From CAG-791 sp963591995 (lineage in GTDB: Bacteria > Bacillota > Clostridia > Lachnospirales > Lachnospiraceae), in the NCBI GenBank assembly GCA_963591995.1, contig CAVAUJ010000018.1:1-37472 (forward strand): DNA of 37,472 bases. Reading direction: 5' to 3'. The position numbers and the translations under genes were made by a program. This document shows, piece after piece, positions 31,552 to 37,472 of the stretch (its first letter is position 1; each line of letters opens with the position of its first letter). The notes beneath the pieces were generated by a model. That model saw only the letters and a list, made by a program, of their open reading frames with translations. It was not told the DNA's origin and did no database searches.

Positions 31552-32505
31552 ATGAGCATAATGAAATTAAAGCCGGCCTGCAAGGATTATCTGTGGGGCG
31601 GACATCGTTTGGCGGAAGGGTACGGGATTGACTACCCGGGCGATGTACTGGCGGAGAGCTGGGAGCTGTCCTGCCATCCGGACGGACCGTCCGTGATTGC
31701 AAGCGGCGAATACGAGGGAAAGACGCTGCAGGAGTTCATAGAGGCGGAAGGCAAAAAGGTGCTGGGCAGCAATTGCAATCGCTTCGAGGAGTTCCCGATT
31801 CTGATCAAATTCATTGACGCACAGCAGAATCTGTCCATTCAGGTGCATCCGAACAACGAATATGCGCTGGAGCATGAGGGGCAGTACGGCAAGACCGAAA
31901 TGTGGTATGTCATGGATGCTGCGCCGGGTGCATTTCTCTATTACGGCTTCCGGAAGGAAATCAGCCGCGAGGAATTCGAGCAGCGGATTCGGGAAGACAC
32001 GCTGCTGGAGGTGCTCAACGCGGTAAAGGTTCAAAAGGGAGATGTTCTCTTCATCGAATCCGGGACCATTCATGCCATTGGCGCGGGGCTTTTGATCGCG
32101 GAGATCCAGCAGAACTCCAACGTCACCTACCGGGTGTACGACTACGGCAGAGTCGGCAAGGACGGGAAAAAGCGGGATCTTCACATTGAGAAGGCGCTTG
32201 CCGTGACCAATCGTGTCCCGATTGAGCGGAATAAGAGCTGCTATCCGCACATCGCAGACTGCGACTACTTCACGGTGGACAAGCTGAATCTGAACGGATC
32301 CTTCATGGAGAAGATGGTAGGCATTGTGACGGGGGCTTCCTTTGCGAGCATATTGATTCTGGACGGGGAGGGAACGATCACCTGCGGAAGAGATGCCTTG
32401 GCCTTCCGGAAAGGGGACAGCTTCTTTGTTCCCGCAGGAAGCGGAGTTTACACGGTGGAGGGCATCTGCGACGCACTTGTTACGACCATCCGTCCGGGGA
32501 CGTAG
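31552..32505 (+). CDS. manA: Mannose-6-phosphate isomerase, class I
   Basis: 317 aa zinc enzyme interconverting mannose-6-P and fructose-6-P. Metal ligands are visible as Gln97 and His99 (QVHPNNEYA), Glu116 (KTEMWYVMD) and His174 (GTIHAIGAG). The ESWELS motif (35-40) is also typical. Length fits the short Bacillota form. The ATG at 31552 has GGAGG 8-9 nt ahead; a longer frame to 31492 overlaps the GH130 gene and is Gly/Ala nonsense. It closes the mannoside operon and links it to glycolysis. Confidence 0.95.
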   Translation: MSIMKLKPACKDYLWGGHRLAEGYGIDYPGDVLAESWELSCHPDGPSVIASGEYEGKTLQEFIEAEGKKVLGSNCNRFEEFPILIKFIDAQQNLSIQVHPNNEYALEHEGQYGKTEMWYVMDAAPGAFLYYGFRKEISREEFEQRIREDTLLEVLNAVKVQKGDVLFIESGTIHAIGAGLLIAEIQQNSNVTYRVYDYGRVGKDGKKRDLHIEKALAVTNRVPIERNKSCYPHIADCDYFTVDKLNLNGSFMEKMVGIVTGASFASILILDGEGTITCGRDALAFRKGDSFFVPAGSGVYTVEGICDALVTTIRPGT

Positions 32506-32525
32506 GCACTCCGGATAGATCGGCA

Positions 32526-32560
32526 GCTCCATGCAAAACGACGGCTCCATGCAAACGACG
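32526..32560. repeat. 17/18-bp tandem duplication
   Basis: GCTCCATGCAAAACGACG (32526-32543) and GCTCCATGCAAACGACG (32544-32560) differ by one A. They lie between manA and its terminator. Confidence 0.9.
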
Positions 32561-32610
32561 GCAAAAGAGGATGAGACCATTGCAGGTTCAATGGTTTCAC
32601 CCTCTTTTGC
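32561..32610 (+). terminator. Long hairpin terminator after manA
   Basis: A 22-bp stem (32561-32582 with 32589-32610; one A-C mismatch and one G-T pair) around the loop CAGGTT. The outer part is GCAAAAGAGG / CCTCTTTTGC. The T run is in the 3' arm, and it could act in both directions. The next promoter begins right behind it. Confidence 0.85.
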
Positions 32611-32638
32611 TTGGATGTGCGCATATCCGGGGTATAAT
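32611..32638 (+). promoter_or_regulatory. Promoter of the PucR-type regulator
   Basis: TTGGAT (32611-32616) and a perfect TATAAT (32633-32638) with 16-bp spacing, about 40 bp before the chosen start. It rules out the longer open frame from 32571. Confidence 0.62.
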
Positions 32639-32678
32639 GGAGAGCGTTGGCACGGCGGATGATGCGGGGAAAACGGAT

Positions 32679-33842
32679 ATGGCGGTTGAATTGCGGTCTT
32701 TGCTGCAAAAGGTACAACGTATGGATATCACGCTGCTGGCGGGAGAAGCAGGATTGTCAAATCTTGTGACCTGGGTCCATATGGTGGAAACAAAGGAGGC
32801 CTCGGATTTTCTTGACGGCGGACAGCTGGCATTTACGACCGGCATCGGTCTTGGCGGAAATGCGGATCTGCTGGAGCTCCTTCACGCCTTTGCGCAGAAA
32901 AAGGCAGCCGGCGTCATCGTGAATACCGGCCCGTTCATTGAAGAGATTCCGAAGGAGGCCGTTGCCTTCTGCGATGAGGCAGGGCTCCCTCTTTTCGTCG
33001 TGCCGTGGAAGGTTCATCTGGCGGAAATCATGCGCATCTGCTGCTATGAGATTACGCGCGAAGAGCAGCGCATGATGGAAACGGCAGCGGCCTTTAAGAA
33101 TGCCATCTTTTATCCCGGACAGGAAGAACTGTATGTGGTGCCCTTGTCACAGCATTCTTTTCATGCCGGCTGGAGCTACAGTGCCACGGTGATGAAGCTG
33201 TCGGGAGATGAGGAGACGGCCCGGTCCGGGACGGAGACACTGTGCAGGAGTCTGGAGCATGTGCTGCGGCACGAAGAGCGGAAATTCGCCGTCTTTTGCA
33301 ACGAGCAGGAGCTGATCCTGGTGCTGGCCGACTTAACGGAAGAGGAGCTCATGGAGGAGGTGAGCGGTCTGCAGCTGCGGGCGAAAGGATTCCTGCGTCC
33401 GGGAGAGCATCTTTTCATGGGCGTCGGCCGTCTGACGAAGAGCATTCGCTGTCTTTATAAGAGCTATCGGCAGGCGGTATCCATTGAGCACCTTCAGGAG
33501 AAGGGAAGGATCGGGGAAGAACGGATTTTCTACACGAAACTGGGCATATACCGTCTGCTCCTCGGCATCGAGGACAGGGATATTATGCTGGATTATTACG
33601 AGCATACATTGAAGCCGCTGGCGGAATATGACAGAGCCAACGGAACGGAGCTGTGCCGCACGCTGCGAACCTATCTGAACCGGAACGGAAGCGTGCGGGA
33701 GACCGCAGAGGAGCTGTATGTACACCGCAATACCATCAATTACCAGCTGAACAAGATTCAGGAAATATTGGGAATTGAGATGTCCTCAACGGCGGCGCGG
33801 AGTGAGCTGCTGATTGCCTTTGCGCTGCAGGACATTCTGTGA
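32679..33842 (+). CDS. PucR-family transcriptional regulator
   Basis: 387 aa regulator with an N-terminal PucR-type ligand domain (about 5-125, with LLAGEAGLSNLVTWVHMVE and AGVIVNTGPF), a middle GGDEF-like/CdaR-type region, and a C-terminal PucR HTH (about 325-380: RTYLNRNGSVRETAEEL, YVHRNTINYQLNKI). Such proteins usually activate genes for purine, amino-acid or amine catabolism when a small effector binds. The ATG 32679 follows GGGGA and lies 41 bp after a TATAAT. It sits directly upstream of the aminotransferase and alcohol dehydrogenase genes and most likely controls them. Confidence 0.92.
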   Translation: MAVELRSLLQKVQRMDITLLAGEAGLSNLVTWVHMVETKEASDFLDGGQLAFTTGIGLGGNADLLELLHAFAQKKAAGVIVNTGPFIEEIPKEAVAFCDEAGLPLFVVPWKVHLAEIMRICCYEITREEQRMMETAAAFKNAIFYPGQEELYVVPLSQHSFHAGWSYSATVMKLSGDEETARSGTETLCRSLEHVLRHEERKFAVFCNEQELILVLADLTEEELMEEVSGLQLRAKGFLRPGEHLFMGVGRLTKSIRCLYKSYRQAVSIEHLQEKGRIGEERIFYTKLGIYRLLLGIEDRDIMLDYYEHTLKPLAEYDRANGTELCRTLRTYLNRNGSVRETAEELYVHRNTINYQLNKIQEILGIEMSSTAARSELLIAFALQDIL

Positions 33843-33881
33843 TGCCGGTATTCCTTTGGGCTCCGGCACAATCCGGTTTGG

Positions 33882-33909
33882 GCTCCCGCTTATTGGCGGG
33901 AGCTTTTTT
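33882..33909 (+). terminator. Rho-independent terminator after pucR-like gene
   Basis: 8-bp stem GCTCCCGC / GCGGGAGC, six-base loop, and six T. Confidence 0.92.
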
Positions 33910-33921
33910 GCTGTCTAGAAT
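33893..33921 (+). promoter_or_regulatory. Possible promoter of the aminotransferase operon
   Basis: TTGGCG (33893-33898) and TAGAAT (33916-33921) with 17-bp spacing. The -35 lies within the loop and 3' arm of the preceding terminator. Confidence 0.5.
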
Positions 33922-34019
33922 GATCACCATCAACAGCCGGAAGGAAAAAGAAAAGAACAGGCTGGGAACGGACCAAGGGCAGCACCTCGTTTCACAATGC
34001 TGCGGAAAGGAAGAAAACG

Positions 34020-35351
34020 ATGAGCATGACAGGGAAGGAAATCACACAGACACAGAAGACCTACGTATTGCAGTCCTGGAGCAAGCAGGCGAACCTCAAT
34101 CCCATTCCGGTAAAGGAAGCGAAGGGAATCTATTATTACGATCATGACGGGAACCGCTATACGGATATGTCCTCCCAGCTGGTAAATCTGAACCTCGGCT
34201 ATGGAAACGAGGACATTGCGGAAGCCATCAAGGCCCAGGTGGATCAGTATTGCTACATCGGTCCTTCGGTCGGCAGCGAGCCGAGAGCAACGCTGGCAAA
34301 GATGATCGTGGATCTTCTGCCGGATTCCTTCGGGAAGGTATTTTTTACCAATGCAGGTGCGGATGCCAATGAGAACGCGATCAAAATTGCCCGCATGTAT
34401 ACCGGCAGAAAGAAGGTTTTCAGCCGCTATCGCAGCTACCATGGCTCCTCCTTCGGCGCAGGCAATCTGACGGGAGAGCCGAGACGCTATCCTCTGGAGC
34501 CCGGTATCCCCGGCTTTGTAAAATTCTTTGATCCTTATATCTATCGTGAGCCCATCAACTTTGCTTCGGAAGAGGAGGCGACGAAGTATTATCTTGCAAA
34601 GCTTCGCGAGCAGATCGTCTATGAAGGACCGGACAGCGTGGCAGCCATCGTGATGGAGACCATCACCGGCTCCAACGGCATCATCATTCCTCCGAAGGGA
34701 TACCTGCCGGGCGTACGCAAGATCTGCGATGAGTTCGGCATTGTGATGATCTGCGATGAGGTAATGGCCGGCTGGTGCAGAACCGGCAAGATGTTTGCTT
34801 TTGAGAACTTCGATGTGGTTCCGGATCTTGTGACCTTCGCAAAGGGCGTGACCTGCGGCTATGTTCCGCTCGGAGGCGTTGCGGTATCGAAGAAAATCGC
34901 TGCCTATTTTGACGACCATCAGCTCAGCTGCGGCCTGACCTACAGCGGACATCCCCTCGCCTGCGCAGCGGGTGTGGCCTGCGTGAATTACTACTCGAAG
35001 GCGCATATTCTGGACAATGTGAACGCAGTCGGCGCGGTGCTGGGCAGCACTCTGGAAGCCTTCAAGGAAAAGCATGCCTGCGTCGGCGATGTGCGCTACA
35101 TCGGCCTCTTCTCCGCTGTGGAGCTGGTGAAGGATAAGGCCACCAAGGAGCCGCTGGTATCCTACGGAAAGGATCCGGAGGGCGTGATGCCGAAGGTCAT
35201 CGGCATGCTCAAGGAAAGGCATTTCATGACCTATTCCCACGAAAACATGGTATTCGTCTGCCCGCCGCTCATCATTACGGCAGAGCAGCTGCAGGAGGAG
35301 CTGGCAAAGCTGGATGAGGTGCTCACGATTGTAGACGAGACAATGCTCTGA
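34020..35351 (+). CDS. Class III (omega) aminotransferase
   Basis: 443 aa PLP enzyme of fold type I, class III. The PLP lysine is Lys275 in TFAKGVTCGYVPLGG; the Asp holding the pyridine nitrogen is in MICDEVMAGWCRTG (about 239-252); FFTNAGADANENAIKIAR (about 107-124) and the SRYRSYHGSS segment are also typical. Such enzymes move the terminal amino group of substrates like taurine, beta-alanine, GABA or aminoethylphosphonate to pyruvate or 2-oxoglutarate. Paired with an alcohol dehydrogenase that could reduce the aldehyde formed, taurine:pyruvate aminotransferase is one candidate, but no sulfite-releasing enzyme is in the window. GGAAAGGAAG precedes the ATG; a second ATG two codons later is possible. 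Confidence 0.92.
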   Translation: MSMTGKEITQTQKTYVLQSWSKQANLNPIPVKEAKGIYYYDHDGNRYTDMSSQLVNLNLGYGNEDIAEAIKAQVDQYCYIGPSVGSEPRATLAKMIVDLLPDSFGKVFFTNAGADANENAIKIARMYTGRKKVFSRYRSYHGSSFGAGNLTGEPRRYPLEPGIPGFVKFFDPYIYREPINFASEEEATKYYLAKLREQIVYEGPDSVAAIVMETITGSNGIIIPPKGYLPGVRKICDEFGIVMICDEVMAGWCRTGKMFAFENFDVVPDLVTFAKGVTCGYVPLGGVAVSKKIAAYFDDHQLSCGLTYSGHPLACAAGVACVNYYSKAHILDNVNAVGAVLGSTLEAFKEKHACVGDVRYIGLFSAVELVKDKATKEPLVSYGKDPEGVMPKVIGMLKERHFMTYSHENMVFVCPPLIITAEQLQEELAKLDEVLTIVDETML

Positions 35352-35380
35352 TCTTTGACAGCAATTCAGAAAGGAATCGT

Positions 35381-36535
35381 ATGGCACACTTTAACATTCC
35401 AAGCCATGTATTCATCGGAAGAGAGGCCTTGACGGAGGCGGCCCCTCTTCTGCAGCAGTACGGTGACCGTGCATTGATCGTGACGGGACCGCACGTTGCA
35501 AAGTCTCCCATGCTGGAGGCACTGACCAGAGTGCTGGAGCAGAAGGGCATCGCCTATGCCGTGTTCGACGGAATCACGGGAGAGCCGACGGACGTGATGA
35601 TTGCGGAGGGCGTAAAGCAATACCGGGAGAACCGGAGTGACTATGTGATCGGCATCGGCGGCGGTTCTCCGCTGGACTCCGCGAAGGCCATCGCACTTAT
35701 GAGCACGTCGGATCAGCCGATTGCCGCTTATATGGGGAAAGAGATTGCTGCAGAGCTTCCCCCGATTGTTGCAATCCCGACCACCAGCGGAACCGGCTCC
35801 GAGGCAACGAAATTCACCGTGATCACAGACAGCGTACAGGACATCAAGATGCTGCTGAAGGGGGATTGTCTGATCCCGGATCTGGCGATCCTGAACTATG
35901 AGTACACCCTGGATATGCCAAAGAGCGTGACGGCGGCAACCGGTCTGGATGCCCTCACCCATGCGGTGGAGGCATATACATCGAAAAAGGCTTCGCCGCT
36001 GACCGATCTCTACGCGCGCTCTGCGGTCAGCCGCATTATGAAGTACCTGCCGATTGCATATGCAAACGGACGCGACACCGCGGCGAGAGAGCAGATGAGT
36101 CTTGCAGCCTATGAGGCCGGTGTATGCATCAACAATTCCAGTGTAACCATTGTGCACGGGATGAGCCGTCCGATCGGCGCACTGTTCCATGTGGCGCATG
36201 GCAAGAGCAACGCCATGCTGCTCGCGGATTGCCTGGGCTACGCGCTGGACGGAGCCTATGAGAGATTCGCCGACCTGGGAAGAGTATGCGGTGCGGCGTC
36301 GGCGGGGGACACCGATAAGGAGGCAGCGGAGAAGTTCCTGCGTGCGCTGTCGGACATCGTGACCGTGTGTGAGATCCCTACGCTGCGCGAGGCGGGGATT
36401 GATCCGGAAGCCTTCTGCAAGGTGATTCCGAAGATGGCAGCGGATGCGGTTGCCTCCGGAAGTCCGGCAAACACGAGAAAGCCGGTGACCGCGGAGGATT
36501 GTGAAGCGATCTATCGTAAGGTAATTGCACGATAA
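35381..36535 (+). CDS. Iron-type alcohol dehydrogenase
   Basis: 384 aa group III (iron-dependent) NAD(P)-dependent alcohol dehydrogenase. NAD loop GGGSPLDSAK lies at 93-102, and TTSGTGSEAT at 134-143. Expected metal ligands are Asp190, His194 (GLDALTHAVEAY), His259 (VHG) and His273 (AHG). It lies 29 nt behind the aminotransferase with AAAGGA before the ATG, so both are one transcript. It would reduce the aldehyde made by the aminotransferase (for example sulfoacetaldehyde to isethionate, or a semialdehyde to a hydroxy acid) and regenerate NAD+. Substrate is inferred from context only. Confidence 0.93.
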   Translation: MAHFNIPSHVFIGREALTEAAPLLQQYGDRALIVTGPHVAKSPMLEALTRVLEQKGIAYAVFDGITGEPTDVMIAEGVKQYRENRSDYVIGIGGGSPLDSAKAIALMSTSDQPIAAYMGKEIAAELPPIVAIPTTSGTGSEATKFTVITDSVQDIKMLLKGDCLIPDLAILNYEYTLDMPKSVTAATGLDALTHAVEAYTSKKASPLTDLYARSAVSRIMKYLPIAYANGRDTAAREQMSLAAYEAGVCINNSSVTIVHGMSRPIGALFHVAHGKSNAMLLADCLGYALDGAYERFADLGRVCGAASAGDTDKEAAEKFLRALSDIVTVCEIPTLREAGIDPEAFCKVIPKMAADAVASGSPANTRKPVTAEDCEAIYRKVIAR

Positions 36536-36554
36536 GAGTGATTGCACAACAAGA
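36521..36554. repeat. 17-bp imperfect tandem duplication over the ADH stop codon
   Basis: GTAATTGCACGATAAGA (36521-36537) and GTGATTGCACAACAAGA (36538-36554), three mismatches. The first copy contains the last codons and stop of the dehydrogenase. A further 11-bp perfect duplication, AAGAAAGCAGC, is at 36597-36618. Confidence 0.8.
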
Positions 36555-36614
36555 CGGCAGGCGCAGCCTGCAGCATGAACGCAGCAGGAATGCGGTAAGA
36601 AAGCAGCAAGAAAG

Positions 36615-36664
36615 CAGCAGCCCGGCCCTTCGGACGTTCTCCGAAGGCCGGGCTGCTGGATTTT
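36615..36664. terminator. Bidirectional hairpin terminator
   Basis: Outer 13-bp stem (36615-36627 with 36646-36658) and inner 6-bp stem TTCGGA / TCCGAA with one bulged C, followed by GATTTT on the plus strand. It lies between the convergent dehydrogenase and cytidylate-kinase-like genes. Confidence 0.8.
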
Positions 36665-36714
36665 CGGCGGCAATTGCCTCCGTCAGCAGATATTTCCCTT
36701 ACCAAATGCTTCCC

Positions 36715-37317
36715 TTACCGGTTCACGGCAAGACCTGCAATGATGTCTGCACAGGTCTGATATCCCAGAGCACCGGTGTTGAGGCTGATGTCATAATCGT
36801 GATAGTCGCCGAGGGTATGGCCGGTATACGTTTTGTAATAGGTGGCACGGCGCTCATCCCGACGGGCGATATATTTCTGCAGATCCTCGTCACCGTAGGT
36901 GTTCAGCTCCAGAGCCCGGTGCGCACGATCCTTCACATCGGCGTGGAGGAAAACATCGAGACTCGGAATTCCCGCCTCCCGAAGGATGATGTTGGCACAG
37001 CGTCCGACAATGATGCAGTCACTGGAGGCCAGCCGCAGGATGGTTTCCACCTGTGCAAGGAAGATGGCATCATGGGAGCTCTTGTAAATGGTAACGTTGT
37101 TCAGAAGATCGTTCATGAGCTTGCTGAAGGGGCTGATCTCTTCCCCCTCCCGCTCGATATCTTCCACGGAATAGCCGCTCTTGCTGGCGGTTTCCTTCAC
37201 AAAATCCCGGTCATAATAGGGAATATTCAGCTTTTTGGCAATTTCCTTTGCAACGCTGCGACCGCCGGAGCCGTACTCCCGGCTGATCGTGATGATGGGA
37301 TATTGTCTGTCTGGCAT
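36715..37317 (-). CDS. Cytidylate-kinase-like family protein
   Basis: 200 aa P-loop protein of the Cytidylate_kin2 type common in Clostridia. It opens PIITISREYGSGGRSVAKEIAKKL (7-30 in two blocks), where the phosphate loop GSGGRS has Arg in place of the usual Lys, then has YYDRDFVKETA (about 34-44), CIIVGRCANIIL (about 101-112) and a lid-like ARRDERRATYYKTYTG stretch. True CMP kinase activity is uncertain because of the altered loop. AAAGGAGG lies before ATG 37315-37317; an upstream in-frame ATG at 37416 gives a non-conserved lead. A possible promoter has TACAAT at 37418-37423 on the minus strand with a weak -35 (TAGAAG, 37441-37446). Nothing else was recognised to the window's right edge. 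Confidence 0.9.
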   Translation of the reverse strand: MPDRQYPIITISREYGSGGRSVAKEIAKKLNIPYYDRDFVKETASKSGYSVEDIEREGEEISPFSKLMNDLLNNVTIYKSSHDAIFLAQVETILRLASSDCIIVGRCANIILREAGIPSLDVFLHADVKDRAHRALELNTYGDEDLQKYIARRDERRATYYKTYTGHTLGDYHDYDISLNTGALGYQTCADIIAGLAVNR

Positions 37318-37472
37318 GGAAAAACCTCCTTTGGCCGGCGGCATCGGGACGTTCCGGGGAAAGTCGGAATGGCGCCGGATTGATAGCGCGGGGCATGGAA
37401 ACGCACCCGCTGCCATGATTGTAAAGGATGGACCGGAATTCTTCTACCTGGAATTTCGGGATTTGCAAAATC

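Noticed and set aside
28551..31583. 1010-codon minus-strand frame
   Set aside because: It runs through the N gap and lies opposite three recognised mannoside genes; no domain was seen.
32571..32678. Extended N-terminus of the PucR-type protein
   Set aside because: This stretch contains the manA terminator arm and a TATAAT promoter; the conserved domain begins after 32679.

Overview
The window reads as chromosomal DNA of an anaerobic, GC-rich member of the Bacillota, most likely Lachnospiraceae-like Clostridia. This rests on strong GGAGG-type ribosome sites, occasional TTG starts, the nrdR-yqeG-aroE order, the clostridial style of the ABC transporters, and mannoside phosphorolysis enzymes. 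That placement is inference; no rRNA or other marker is present. About 33 protein genes and one tRNA are supported. Two runs of N (24216-24233 and 29009-29166) are assembly gaps.

Layout. 1-2409 (minus): a GH29 alpha-L-fucosidase followed by an AraC-type response regulator cut by the left edge. 2776-5178 (plus): a phosphoketolase with its own terminator. 5393-12531: a divergent LysR regulator facing a five-gene plus-strand cluster (YdiB-type quinate/shikimate dehydrogenase, YdiM-like MFS transporter, sugar-isomerase/dehydroshikimate-dehydratase-like TIM barrel, second YdiB-type dehydrogenase, and an Old-Yellow-Enzyme/2,4-dienoyl-CoA-reductase-type flavoprotein). 12721-17218: nrdR, yqeG, aroE, aroK, aroQ, glpK, the biosynthetic shikimate genes plus glycerol kinase. 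17252-18737 (minus): tRNA-Gly(CCC) and, just behind its terminator, a MATE transporter. 18924-22982: an amino-acid-type ABC transporter whose binding and permease domains are fused, its ATPase, a DUF1275 membrane protein, and mscL. 23086-32505: a mannoside-use locus (LacI regulator, sugar ABC transporter, two GH130 phosphorylases around a cellobiose/mannobiose 2-epimerase, and mannose-6-phosphate isomerase). 32679-36535: a PucR-type regulator with a class III aminotransferase and an iron-type alcohol dehydrogenase. 36715-37317 (minus): a cytidylate-kinase-like protein.

How the genes work together. The mannoside locus would import beta-mannosides, epimerise mannobiose to mannosylglucose, phosphorolyse it to mannose-1-phosphate, and feed mannose-6-phosphate into glycolysis. 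The aminotransferase and alcohol dehydrogenase would turn an omega-amine into an aldehyde and then an alcohol, which would be an electron sink.

The most novel candidate is the LysR-linked cluster at 5393-12531. It sits directly upstream of the biosynthetic aro genes, yet it encodes two extra shikimate/quinate dehydrogenases of the NAD-dependent YdiB type, a transporter and an enone reductase. I infer an anaerobic hydroaromatic pathway in which imported quinate or shikimate is oxidised to 3-dehydroshikimate and then dehydrated or reduced at its conjugated double bond. Several intergenic regions carry short 11-18 bp tandem duplications, a recurring feature of this genome segment.
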